64,000 nt of DNA from positions 930,001-994,000 of the forward strand of contig CP145421.1 in NCBI GenBank assembly GCA_036867785.1, read 5' to 3'. Made by a program: the position numbers and the translations under genes. The notes below the pieces were generated by a model. The model did no database searches and had not been told where the DNA came from. It worked only from the letters and a program-made list of their open reading frames with translations. Positions 1-10,334 of the stretch are shown here, piece after piece. The stretch's first letter is position 1, and each line of letters starts with the position of its first letter. This DNA comes from Plasmodiophora brassicae. Taxonomy: Eukaryota; Endomyxa: Phytomyxea; Phytomyxea; Plasmodiophorida.

Positions 1-1033
1 CTGGGTCAGTGACGAACGGGAGCCATGGATGGAATAGCGTTACAAGGGAACCGGGCACAGAATTCGGTCAGTACCAGCGCTGTAGCCGCATCTATCGCCG
101 ACCAACATGCCGTTGTTGAGGATGCTGCACCAATCGTTAATTCCTAAGCGGCAAAGGGAACAGCAGGACGCACTTCCGATGGGTTAGTGCTGCAGCCTTC
201 GGTCTCCCCGTCGTCCCCGACGTGAACTGGATATTGATGCATTCGTTGGCGTCGTTGGGCTGTTCGTAGTTGATTGTCGGCCTCTCCAGGTCCACCTTCG
301 CGACCAGTTCAGCAAACGATATCATGCCGGGGATCGCCCGTCGTCCATCGTCATGGAGAATGTACTTCAACGAAGGGACGCTTTCCGCGTGTAGACCAGG
401 ATGGTTCGGTGACAGCGGCGCCTGATGCGACGAAAGGTTCGGGACCAAGCGACCCATGAGCTCAACGTAATCGCTGGTCTTAAGGGCAGGGGTCAGAAAC
501 AAGGCCTGCGGCAGTACCTGCAGTCAGGGAGGGCCTTCCCCTAGACTCAGCAGATGTGACCTTGCATTCGACGAGGTTGAGAGCGAACGCCAGTTCGTCC
601 TTGCGGTACGCCGGATTGATGTTGACCATAATGACGCCCAGCTTGGCAGTTGCAAATTGAACTATGGAACCCATGACCGTTATTCACATTGGAACGCCCA
701 CTGGTACCAACCAGTATAGTAGTCGGTCGTGTTGGGCAGCCAGACACCGAAACGATCGCCGTGGCGCAGCCCGAGCCAGTGCAGGGCCCTCGCCACGCGG
801 TCGACACGTTCACCCGCCGCCGCATACGTCATCCGTACACCTTCCTCGTCGGCCACCAGCGCTGTCACATTCGGGTGCTCCCTGCACGTCCGATCGAACT
901 GCGCCCCGATCGTGCACTCCAGCAGCGCCGTCGTCGTCGACCCTTTCACGTACGACAGCGCCGACGCGAACGTGCGACGGCACGACGTCCTCGACCACCG
1001 GCATGCGGTCGCGAACATGAAACCGCGGTGCAT
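1..1033 (-). CDS. ACSF2: ACSF2-like mitochondrial acyl-CoA synthetase (5' part, runs off the window)
   Basis: It activates fatty acids to acyl-CoA through an acyl-AMP intermediate (ANL superfamily). Exons are 712-1033, 561-661, 174-505 and 44-124, joined by introns 662-711, 506-560 and 125-173. A fourth intron starts at 43 and its AG falls at the window edge. The ATG at 1033 gives an Arg-rich N-terminus that looks like a mitochondrial presequence. The AMP-binding P-loop is visible (FTSGTTGRPKAAALTH), as is the ACSF2-typical block VNINPAYRKDELAFAL. With the introns above, the order and spacing match the human ACSF2 N-terminal half as I remember it. The adenylation core and the C-terminal lid lie outside the window. 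It is divergent from the next gene, with 276 bp between start codons. Confidence 0.85.
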
Positions 1034-1309
1034 CAACGAGGTGATCCGGGGCGTCGTCCTGTAACTTGTAACGCGGACGCGAAACGTAAACACGCAGTGA
1101 ACAAGCCGCACAATAATGTTGAAGCGGCTTATGTTTGCAAAACGGGCACGGGTTCTTTTGTTTTTGCGCCAGGCGACGCCGCGTCACGGAGAACGCTGCG
1201 ACTGGCAGCTGCTCCCGGCGCCCCCGGTCCCCACGGGTCTCACACCGCCCATCGCAGCAACGGGAGTTCGACTCCGAGGTTCCGTCGAATCAGGGCGCGC
1301 ATTTTGACC

Positions 1310-1732
1310 ATGGCGTCGTCGTGGGCGATAGGAACGGCGACGCCGGTGCTGTCGGCGCCGCCGGCAGCGAAGCAGGCAGCGGGTGCGCCAGCTGTGAAGC
1401 AGACGCCACGCGGGGCACGTCGCGCGCTCGGGGACCTGACGAACCGGCAAGGTGCGAAGGCGCCGACGACGACCGACGGCAAGGTCGGCGTCGACGGCGA
1501 CGACATCGAGCACGTGTATGGGAGTTCGGAGCCGGCGCCGTTCGACGGCGGCATCGACATCCAGGATTACATTCGTCGAGTGCGGTCAGGCGTCGTACAC
1601 GAGGTGCGGCCGCCGTCACCCGTCGTCGTACAGGCGATCCCGGTCGACCTGCCCAGCGACCTCTTCGACGACCTGCCCGACTTTGACGATGGGTACGAGG
1701 ACGAGATCATTGAACCTCTGCCAGTCGACTGA
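1310..1732 (+). CDS. Small D-box protein, candidate securin
   Basis: Single-exon ORF of 140 residues from ATG 1310. The N-terminal half is basic and contains a textbook APC/C destruction box, RRALGDLTN, at about residues 43-51, followed by a Lys/Pro-rich stretch. The C-terminal half is acidic and carries a PPSP motif and a DLFDDLPDFDDGYEDE-like tail. A basic N-terminus with a D-box, followed by a proline-containing acidic C-terminus, is the layout of securins (PTTG, Pds1, plant patronus). These inhibit separase until anaphase and have almost no conserved sequence otherwise. There is no KEN box. It could instead be another APC/C substrate. Codon use looks like its neighbours. Confidence 0.5.
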   Translation: MASSWAIGTATPVLSAPPAAKQAAGAPAVKQTPRGARRALGDLTNRQGAKAPTTTDGKVGVDGDDIEHVYGSSEPAPFDGGIDIQDYIRRVRSGVVHEVRPPSPVVVQAIPVDLPSDLFDDLPDFDDGYEDEIIEPLPVD

Positions 1733-1785
1733 TAAACGGTATTTATAACACTCTGCGAAATTGGCAAGACGACGATGGCCGGAGA

Positions 1786-2524
1786 TTACTCTGCACGTTC
1801 TTCAGCAGTGGCCCCGCGTAGGACGGTGATCCACGCCTGGTAGTCGGCATCGTCGGTCGCCTCGAAGACATACTGCCTGTCCCGGGTCATGATCGAGAAC
1901 GCGTGCGGGCGGCCGTCGATCGCGGTGACGAGCGTTGCACCCGCTAGTGCAATGGCGCCCAGGCAGTGAATCGAGTGCCCCTCGGGGATATCCTTGAAGT
2001 AGTACATGGTCGGGTGGTCCCCATCGACAAGGACGAAGTACCTTGCGGTCCAGGACGGTCGCGATCCACCTGCGGTCAAGTCAGCGAACGCGATATTCGT
2101 TGCCGTTCGCGCGATCACCTTGCTTCCTGAGGTGGCCACGATGGATGTTCTTGCTCAAGTCGAACCACTTGGGCGGCATGACGACAGTGGGTTCCGGGTC
2201 AGCAGCCTTCCCTTCATGGCGCGTGATGGCGTCCGACAGCAGGCGGGTCCAGGTCTCAACGTCCGCATCGCTGGAGCCAACCAGATGGTAGATCTTGCTG
2301 TAGTTGCTGATCCTGAATTCGTGCTCGCGGAGGCGGCTCAGTTCGCCGGGCACCTCGATCTTCGCCTTGGCCAGGTCGATGACGCCGAGCGGCATCGAAT
2401 CGCCCGGCTTGAAGTAGTACGACAGGAACCGACCATGATGGATGAAGAAGCGCGGCTGGTACTTGGATCCGGTAGATCCGCTTCGCTTCTCCAGGAACCC
2501 GGTGTGCGATACGGGCAGGTTCAT
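1786..2524 (-). CDS. Tandem PH-domain protein
   Basis: Two exons (2119-2524 and 1786-2069) joined by a 49-nt GT-AG intron at 2070-2118 give 229 residues. Each half is a pleckstrin-homology fold. PH1 has the opening HTGFLEKRSGSTGSKYQPRF and a terminal WTRLL helix. PH2 opens with RGHLRKQG, crosses the intron into PSWTARYFVLVDG, and ends with a DADYQAWITVL helix. Both keep the basic-x-basic pattern and the C-terminal tryptophan that define PH domains, so the protein may bind phosphoinositides or act as an adaptor. There are no other domains. It is small compared with most double-PH proteins such as pleckstrin, and lacks a DEP domain. Confidence 0.75.
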
Positions 2525-2974
2525 GAGGAGACGAGCACAGCAGAGCCCGAAGAGATTCGAACGACTTTCCGCCTCGCCTGTCGACTATTTGCCACGCCGC
2601 CCGTCAGTGGCCGCGTAATTTTAGATCAAGGTGACGTTCCCGAAATAGCGTTCCGCGTATCCAGACCGGCGAACCAGCCACCGGGCCTGCCTCATACGGC
2701 CGTCACCTTGCTCGGTACGTGCCAGCAATCAGTCACCAGGGCGACGTCCCCATGTCGTGTTGGCGCGACTTGATTCGTGACCAATACAGCCCAGCAATGG
2801 GTTGTGCTCAGCGACGGCCGCAATAATTAACGTGCAACATCGGACACACAACGGTTGAATTGTACATGGCAACTAAATTTGACCTCGACTAGTATGATGG
2901 TATGTTCAGGGCTGGGCAACGAGCGGGCATGGATGCGCGATATCGTACAGGAGCTTGCCTGGTCAGGTGCCTCT
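2525..2974. other. Intergenic region, no gene seen
   Basis: 450 bp between the start of the PH gene and the 3' end of the zinc-knuckle gene. Only open frames antisense to the PH gene enter it. It presumably holds the PH promoter and the 3' UTR of the next gene. Confidence 0.5.
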
Positions 2975-3499
2975 CTACTGCTGCTGTTCTGCCTGCTGCT
3001 GCTGCTGCTGCAGTCGCAGCTGTTGCTTGTTCACGAGACAGGTCTGCTTGTTGTGGCCCTCCCGCTTACAGACGCCGCAGGTCGTCGCTTTTCGTGGTTT
3101 CTTCGGCTGCCCTTCGACAGACGACGGCCTGGCCTTCCGGACGCCTCGCGGCGACGGAGCGCCGGAAACGATGACCCGTCCGTGTTCGACTTCGAGGCGC
3201 GCCAGCTCGTCTTGCGCGCTCTGCATGACCTGAGCGTAGAGGCGCGCGTCCCCGCAAGCGATCGCTGCGACCTGCTTGAACAGGGTCATCAGGTTCGCCT
3301 GCATCTCCTTCCTGGACAGCGGCGCGGGCACATCTTTCGCCGTGAACATGCACGGCAGCGGGATGTCGAGCGACGCCGGCGCGATCGACACGGGCGCGGG
3401 CGCGCAGTCACCGCCTACCAAGTCGTCCGTCATGATGATGCTCCCGGGGTCGTCGTCGCGCGCCGCCGCCGCCGCCGCCGCCTGCCCATCACAAAACAT
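2975..3499 (-). CDS. CCHC zinc-knuckle protein with polyQ tail
   Basis: Single-exon ORF of 174 residues. A C-x2-C-x4-H-x4-C zinc knuckle (Cys141, Cys144, His149, Cys154; CGVCKREGHNKQTC) follows a basic Pro/Lys linker, and the protein ends in a glutamine run coded by CAG/CTG repeats. Before it lies a predicted helix (about residues 60-105). The GHNKQTC form of the knuckle resembles those in MULE/FAR1 transposase relatives and in small RNA-binding proteins, but there is no transposase core here. The first 22 residues are coded by a low-complexity GCC-rich stretch, so the internal ATG at about codon 23 may be the real start. Function unknown; nucleic-acid binding is a reasonable guess. Confidence 0.55.
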   Translation of the reverse strand: MFCDGQAAAAAAARDDDPGSIIMTDDLVGGDCAPAPVSIAPASLDIPLPCMFTAKDVPAPLSRKEMQANLMTLFKQVAAIACGDARLYAQVMQSAQDELARLEVEHGRVIVSGAPSPRGVRKARPSSVEGQPKKPRKATTCGVCKREGHNKQTCLVNKQQLRLQQQQQQAEQQQ

Positions 3500-4243
3500 C
3501 CGTCAGCCATCATACGCCTATTCACGAATAAGTTCGGGTTGCCCGACCAGCCACGACGAATTGCCGACGCGCACCAAACAAGTTCCTCCAAGATTTTCCC
3601 GATTCGCCCGACGGCCCCCCACGCAACCGTCACGCAGCACCGTTGTTACGCACCCTGCCTGCTGCAACGACTGCGGGACGGTGCCGCACTGCCGCCGTAG
3701 CGCCCAACACGAAAACGCCGCCATCCGCCCATCTCCAAAAAAACACGGATGCCCGACTGCATCGTTTGTAAAGTACACGTCTAAACCAATAATTATTACT
3801 CCTAATACAGAGTTCTTCTGCCCGGCAGGTGAACGTTTGCAGTTCGCAATCGCGGCGATCGTCGATGGTCGCGACAGGACTGCGGGAGCGGAGGTGACGG
3901 AGGGACGCACCCAATCCAGAAGAACGTGGCAATCTGGAAGGGCCTGTGTGACGGGCCAGTCAGACCACGTTGGGTCGCCCAACCAGTTCTAGACCGGGGT
4001 TGGCGCTGGGTGCTCACCCACACCGTACCCAGCGGATCGCATCGTACGGGCGTTGGTCGCCTTTATATATCGGGATCGCGATAACCGGGATTGACGTCCG
4101 CCGGCGACCCGCGATCGTCGGCCGCGAAACCGGCCGAACGTTGGGCCGCCGCCGCCGCTCGCGCGCCTTTCCCTCCGAGGCGGCGACCAAGTGCTTGACG
4201 TCGGCTGGCGACCTCGAACGTGAGAAAGGCGGGCTTCTATCAG
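3500..4243. other. Intergenic region upstream of the Ca2+-ATPase
   Basis: 744 bp between two divergent starts. Open frames exist on both strands (for example 3518-3982 minus) but show no domain, no splice logic and no codon pattern. I see no gene. A TATA-like element lies at 4071-4080. Confidence 0.5.
4071..4080 (+). promoter_or_regulatory. TATA-like box, Ca2+-ATPase gene
   Basis: CTTTATATAT in an otherwise GC-rich region, 164 bp before the ATG of the P-type ATPase. A similar TATTTATA motif precedes several other genes in the window (16989, 34170, and 56886 on the minus strand). Confidence 0.4.
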
Positions 4244-7200
4244 ATGCCTGAGGTGGCCGCTGGCCGACCCACTGGATCAATGGTGGCACCGGAACCGCCT
4301 CGCCTCGCCTCCCAGGGATCCGCCCGCGATCTCGTCCATCAGGGCTCGCTGAAAACGTTCTCCCTGCAACGCCTCGGGTCGTCGAAGAAGAACCTAGCGC
4401 TGAACGACGACCAGCGCAAACGAGACGAGTCGGCGCGCGCCTCGCTCATCGCCGATGCTGTCAAGTCGGAGCAGGAGGAGCTCACGTCCACCACCGTCGC
4501 CGATCTGCTCAAATCGTTCCGAACGGACGCTGAGAAGGTACGCGATATCGGCTGAACGTTCGTTCGGGGCTCCCTGGTATTCAGTGCTTCGCTGCAGGGG
4601 CTGACGGCCGCCGAATACGGCGAGCGCCTGACGACGCATGGCCCGAACGAGCTCGACAAGGCGCCGCCGATCCCGTTCTGGAAGCTGCTGCTCGAGCAGC
4701 TGTCCGACCTGCTCGTCATCCTGCTGATCGTGTCCTGCTGCGTGTCGTTGGCGTTCGGCAATTTCGTCGCCGCCGGCGCCATCTTCTTCATCATCGTCAT
4801 GAACGCGTCGATCGGCGTGTTCCAGGAGGCCAAGGCTGGCAAGGAACTGGAAGCGCTCGAGGCGCTGTCGTCCGACAAGTGCGATGTCGTCCGGGATGGG
4901 AGCCGGATGGTATGGGATGCGTTATGTCATGGGTTCGGCCGAGCATTGACTGAGCCGCTGCGACCCAGAATGTCGACGCGAAACTGCTGGTCCCTGGCGA
5001 CATTGTTCTGCTGTCAACTGGGCAGAAGGTCCCCGCCGATGTCCGCCTGACTGAAACACACGACATGGTCTGCGCGGAGATGGCGCTGACCGGAGAGTCG
5101 GATGGCGTCAGGAAGAACGCCGACTACGTGTTCAACAGCCACGCGACGTCGAAATCGGAAGGCGGCAAGGAGCAGACGCTGACGTCGCCCAACATGGCGT
5201 ACATGGGCTGTTCGATATTGGACGGCCGTGGCAAAGGCGTTGTCGTTCGGACGGGGATGACGACCCGCATGGGGAAGATCGCCCAGCTCCTGAACGATGC
5301 CGAAGCGGGTTTGTCGCCGCTGCAGGAGAAGCTGGAGAAGCTGGGCAAGACGCTGGGGATCATGTCCATCGCGGTCAGCCTGATCGTCCTGGTACTCGGC
5401 ATCGCCTTGAAGCGATCACCGGACCCGAAAAGCGAGTCGCCTTACTACCTGCAAATGATCATCGTGGCGGTCTCGCTGGTCGTCGCCGCCGTCCCGGAAG
5501 GGCTGCCCGCAGCCGTCACCATCACGCTGGCGCTGGGCATGCGTCGAATGGCCGATAAGCAGGTCATCATCCGCAAGTTGCATTCGGTCGAGACGCTGGG
5601 CAGCGCCACTGTGATTTGCAGCGACAAGACTGGGACGCTGACGGCGGGCGTCATGACCGTTCGCAAGATCTATTTCGGCGGGAACTCCTATCGAGTGACG
5701 GGCGAAGGATACGACCCAAACGGCAAGTTCCTCATGGGTTCCGATGACGCTGAGGTATGGGGGGAGGGGTGGCGCGTGTGTCCCACCTGTTCGTCAGAGG
5801 GGCTGAGCGTATCCCCACAGGTCGTCCCTACGGTCGACACCGGCGTTGGCCTTCTTCTGCTAGCCGGGACACTGTGCAGCAACGCGACGCTGGAGAAGAA
5901 CGCGTCCGGACAGTGGGAGTGCATGGGCAACACGTCCGAGAGGGCCATTGTTGTCGCCGCCGCGAAGGGACACATCGACGGGGGCGCGGTCCACAAGGAA
6001 TACGTTCGGGTGAAGGAGAACGTGTTCTCGTCGTCGCGGAAGGTGATGTCGGTGGTCGCTGCCAATTCTAGCGCGCGCCCGTATCGGTTCCCTACCCTGG
6101 ATCAACCCGCGTCTCACATCGGAATCGTCAAAGGTCGGCACTGTTCGCCATCGTCGACACAAGCGGTTGCTAACGGGATGTATGTAAGGGGCGCCGAACG
6201 TTGTCATCCGCCTGTGCAAGCACCAGATTGTTGTCGGGGCCTCGGGCGATCTCACTGTACAACCGCTGAAACCGCTTGATGTCGACGCCCTCCTGAGCGT
6301 TGTGGATGACTACTCGTCCCTGGCGCTGCGCGTCCTCGCTGTCGCGTACAAGCCGTTCACGAGTGCACCTGATAGCCCGTCGCCGGAGACGGTCGAATGC
6401 GACCTCGTCTTTGTCGGCCTGTTCGCATCGATTGATCCCGAGCGCCGCGAGGTGATCCAGGCCATTGCTGACGCGCATACCGCGTCTGTTCGCGTCTGCA
6501 TGATCACCGGCGACTACATCAAGACCGCCAAGGCGATTGCCGAGAATATCGGCCTGCTGCCGAAGGGGGCGTCGTCGAACCTTGCCATCGACTGCGAAGT
6601 GATTCGCGAGATTGGGACCAGCATTGACAAGTACGAGGAGCGGTTGAAAGCGAAGGACCTGCCGAAAGACGAGCAGGAATCCCTGCAAGAATCCCTGACG
6701 CAGGCGTATGCTCGAGTAGACGCCATCACGGAGGTCGCCGACGTCTACGCCAGAGCGAAGCCCGAAGACAAAATGACGATCGTGAAGTCTCTGCAACGGC
6801 AAGGCCATGTCTGTGCCATGACCGGTGACGGTGTCAACGATGCCCCCGCGTTGAAGCAAGCGAACATTGGAATTGCGATGGGAATTGCTGGGACGGACGT
6901 CGCCAAGGCTGCGGCGACAATGGTCCTCATGACGGACAACTTTGCGTCCATCGTCATGGCCATCGAGGAAGGTCGAACCATTTACGCCAACATCAGCAAG
7001 TTCGTCTTTTACCTGCTATCGACGAACATCAGCGAAGTCCTCCTGCTGTTTATCTCCATGTGCATGGACATGCCCGTGCCGCTTAACGCCGTCCAGATTC
7101 TCTGGCTGAACCTCAGCACGGACGGGGCACCCGCTGTCGCCCTTGCCATTGAAAAGGTAGGGAATGTGTTTTGTCTTCGTAGGCCACATTCCTAACAAAG

Positions 7201-7876
7201 TCGCATCTGCAGACCGACCCCGGTACGATGTTGCGGCCGCCTCGCAAACGATCGGAACCGTTGATCGACAAGTTCATGTGGGTCGGCATTATCGTTCAGG
7301 TCCGTGCCCCGTCCGCTGGGAGGGGCAATTTCGTTACTGACCCGCGCCATACAGACGATCACTTTGACGTCCTGCTGCATCATCGTCTACGGCATGGGCC
7401 TGCTGTGGTACACGGGCGATTTCTACGGACGCAACGGCGAATTGCCCAACTCCAGCGATGGTCTGCAAATGGCGCAGACGATGACGATCATGTTTATTTG
7501 TTCGGCCGAGCTGTTCCGAGCGTATACGTGCAGATCGCAGCGCGTGTCACTGTTTGAGATGGGGTTCCTGTCCAACGTCTACATGCACGCTTCCGTCATC
7601 ATCGCGCTGTTCGCCACGCTCAGCATTTCGTTGATTCCCGGCCTGCAGACAGTGTTCGGCACGACGTTCCTCAGCGATTACAGAGGTTACGTGCTCGTCT
7701 TCACGATGGCCTTCGTGCCCGCCCTCGTCGACGAAATCACGAAAATGATCCTAAGGATGATTCATTTCGGGGAACCCAGGGCGCAGTTCCGACGCTCGGC
7801 GGTCCACGACCTGGCGCACTCTGTCGCGATCAACGTGTCGCCCGGGTCCCGCTATAACCTGAACACGAATATGTGA
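4244..7876 (+). CDS. P2A-type Ca2+-transporting ATPase (SERCA-like)
   Basis: It pumps Ca2+ out of the cytosol, probably into the ER, at the cost of ATP. Exons: 4244-4537, 4598-4909, 4969-5754, 5821-6133, 6189-7156, 7213-7299, 7355-7876 (1093 residues). Seen: actuator TGES, M4 PEGLPAAVT, phosphorylation loop [10 protein letters not shown] (Asp about 421), hinge [13 protein letters not shown]. Site residues match SERCA: in M5 the Asn and Glu of STNISEVL, in M6 the Asn, Thr and Asp of WLNLSTDG, in M8 the Glu of SAELFRAY. That implies two Ca2+ sites. SPCA/PMR1 pumps lack the M5 Glu. The N-terminus has a polar extension of about 50 residues before the cation-ATPase N domain. Introns are 55-66 nt, several with CTAAC before the acceptor. 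It ends without an obvious ER-retrieval signal. Confidence 0.9.
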
Positions 7877-8027
7877 TAGGAGCAGACTTCTCGGACCCCC
7901 CTCCCCAGATGCTCTTCACTATTACCCCCTCTTACAGTATTAAATTTACAGATCAGTCCTATCCTGCCGTTTTATCCACTGATGCGCACAACCGAGGCCT
8001 GGCATTGTCTTCTACATTGTGGGCGGT

Positions 8028-9877
8028 TTACAATCTCGACGGCCGTCCGGACGGTGTACAGAGTGGCCGCTGAAGGCACCACCGCCGTGCGAACGCGACA
8101 TCGTCTGCGGATCCCGTTCTCCCAGCGTGGCCAATCATGAGCGCAGCGGACGTCAACTCACCGAGCTGAAACAGAAGCTTGCGCGCGTTGTGTTCTTGCA
8201 TCAGCGCCGGCAGGGTGTCCTTGATTTGTCTTACCTCTGCTGACATGCGAGCCGCGCAGACAGGGTCCACGGGTTGCCCGCTGACCTCTTTGCCTAACGT
8301 GGACCACAGCAACTCGGGCATGCCCTGCTTGTCCAGCACCTTACGCGTATCGAGAGCGAGAACGTTCGTGGTCCCCTCCCAGATAGTGTTGACCTGGCAG
8401 TCACGAAGGAGACGAGGCAGCCTATATATTCACCATCAGACAGCGATACGAAGAGCGGCGGGATGCGCTTACCCAGCGTCTTCCATATACCCTTGACCGC
8501 CAAGGGCTTCCAGGCACTCGCTGATTGCCAGAACGCTCATCTTGGATACCCAGGCCTTGGCAACTGGCGTCAGCAGGCGCAGCAGCTGGTCGTCATCGGC
8601 GGTGCCGTCGCCGGACTCAACTGTACCCAGCAGACGAACGACAAAGAACGTCAAGTGCATGCAGGCACGACAAACCGCCTCGAGATCGCGCAAGGTTTCC
8701 ATATGAAGCGGATGTTCGTTCAGCAGTTTCCCAAACGCACGCCTCTTCGAACTGTACGACGTGGCGATTGCCAGGGCGCGACGAAGGAACGAGACAGAGT
8801 TGACCGCCGTATGCAGGCGGGTAATATTCAGCAGCGTCGCAATGGTGGCAACGCCCCGGCCAGGTTCGCCGACAAGGCGCGCCCGCATGCCGACCAGTTC
8901 AAGTTCGGCCGTGGGCACTGCTCGCGTGCCCAGTTTCCGCTTCAGACGCTGGATGCGGATCCCATTCAACGCACCCGACGCTGTGCGTATTTCCGTGTAG
9001 AACAGCGACAGGCGGGGCGAATCGCCGATTCGTGCCAGCAGGAACGCCATGTCGGAATCGGTCGCCGACGAGAAGAACTTGAATCCGTTAACAACGTATG
9101 CGTCGTCGGCGACATGCGTCGCAACAGTCTCCGTCCTGCTAACGTCGCTTCCACCCTGGGAACGCCAGCACATCGTCAGCATGTTGGTGCGCATTGAAGC
9201 GGCGTGGTCGAACCGGGCGCTCTGTCATCCACTGGCCAGAAGTCTGAAAACCCTTGTCAGCTTGTGCCAGCCAAGACGACATCGTTGCCAGCAAACCCAG
9301 AATGTGGCAGGGTCGCGCGACGTCAAGCATTGGAACGCCTTTCTGAATGCCTCATCAGTGCCACCATGAATCTTGAGGATTCGTGCAGCGCCGTCCGCCA
9401 TGGCCTAGGGGACACTTGAGCAGGCAGGCGCGACGGTTCCAAGGGGCTCAGCTGCTGCCCGACCAGTGGGCACGTGTACACGGCGCTCGATGATGCGAAT
9501 AGGTAGTACTTGGCGAACTGGTACAGTCGCGCGTGCCGGCCGTACCGTTCGTCGTACGCGATGGCAATAAGGCCCTCCGTCGCCGAGGTCGCTTTCATGT
9601 GCTTCCACCCCGCGCTCGTGTGGATACGATCTCGACGGCGCCCCCAGGCGTCGTACTGGACGAGCTCCGGCGGGTGCGCCTCGGCATCGGCGACCGCGTC
9701 CAGCATGACCTCGTCGACCACGACCGCCCCGAACCGTGTCAGGTCGCGGACAACCTCCCCGTACAGGTCCCCGGGCATGGACGCGTGCGCCAGGATCGAC
9801 CGCAGCACGGCGTCGTCCTCGAACTGGTTCGACAGGGCCGGCGGGTCCTGGAAGAACCCCGTCGCCGACGACGCCAT
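8028..9877 (-). CDS. Acyl-CoA dehydrogenase, AidB / ACDH-11 type
   Basis: Flavoprotein of the acyl-CoA dehydrogenase superfamily. Exons: 9464-9877, 9297-9404, 9214-9243 (only 30 nt), 8473-9155, 8028-8421; 542 residues, the usual AidB size. Diagnostic blocks: HPPELVQYDAWGRR near the N-terminus (the AidB NPPEL-YD-GRR motif), LTSRDPATFW then SGQWMTERPGGSDV (FAD-contacting lid), LKRKLGTRAVPTAELEL, RALAIATSYSSKRRAFGKLL, ECLEALGGQGYMEDAG and VNTIWEGTTNVLALD. The last is the conserved C-terminal ACAD signature. The AidB branch includes bacterial AidB and nematode ACDH-11, which sequesters long-chain acyl-CoA. The substrate here cannot be told. The ATG at 9877 is preferred over longer frames, which run into the minisatellite. 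Confidence 0.88.
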
Positions 9878-9937
9878 TCCCCGTTGCCGTCCACGTCCCC
9901 ACCCGACTGACGAATTGAAAAATGACGGTCCTTCCTG

Positions 9938-10194
9938 CCCCCAGTCGCCCCCCGGTGGTCCCACTCGGCACTACACTCCCCCAGTCGCCCCCCTGTGGAC
10001 CCACTCGGCACTACACTCCCCCAGTCGCCCCCCGGTGGCCCCACTCGGCACTACACTCCCCCAGTCGCCCCCCGGTGGCCCCACTCGGCACTACACTCCC
10101 CCAGTCGCCCCCCGGTGGACCCACTCGGCACTACACTCCCCCAGTCGCCCCCCGGTGGACCCACTCGGCACTACACTCCCCCAGTCGCCCCCCG
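9938..10194. repeat. 40-bp minisatellite, about 6.4 copies
   Basis: The core CCAGTCGCCCCCCGGTGG recurs at 9941, 9981, 10021, 10061, 10101, 10141 and (cut short) 10181, an exact 40-bp period. Copies differ at only a few bases (CCTGTGG in the second; GTC, GAC or GCC after GGTG). The unit length is not a multiple of three and stops are absent, so long spurious frames cross it. It lies just upstream of the acyl-CoA dehydrogenase start; its minus strand is rich in G runs. Confidence 0.97.
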
Positions 10195-10334
10195 CCGGTG
10201 ACTCTTGCCGGCTCTGTCCGGAACCTGCAGACACAGGTCCGCCGAAGCAATACGAACACGGCGGTTTCAGTTCCCGAATACGGTTTACCGAGTATGTAGC
10301 CGTTGTATGTTAGGGGAGGCGGCGGCCGCCGCTC

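Noticed and set aside
662-711. 26-nt ultra-short intron in the acyl-CoA synthetase (686 to 661 area)
   Set aside because: A 50-nt intron with the same acceptor gives a better fit to ACSF2 spacing and matches the other intron sizes.
1740-1747. TATTTATA after the securin-like gene as a promoter
   Set aside because: It lies between convergent gene ends, with no gene starting downstream on either strand within range.
2545-2575. GATTCGAAC motif resembling a reversed tRNA T-arm
   Set aside because: The flanking bases do not pair into a T-stem and no acceptor or anticodon arm is found at the right distance.
3518-3982. 154-residue minus-strand frame between the zinc-knuckle gene and the Ca2+-ATPase
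   Set aside because: No domain or targeting signal, composition unlike neighbouring genes, and it overlaps similar-length frames on the other strand.
8463-9197. 244-residue plus-strand frame
   Set aside because: Antisense to the acyl-CoA dehydrogenase main exon and without features.
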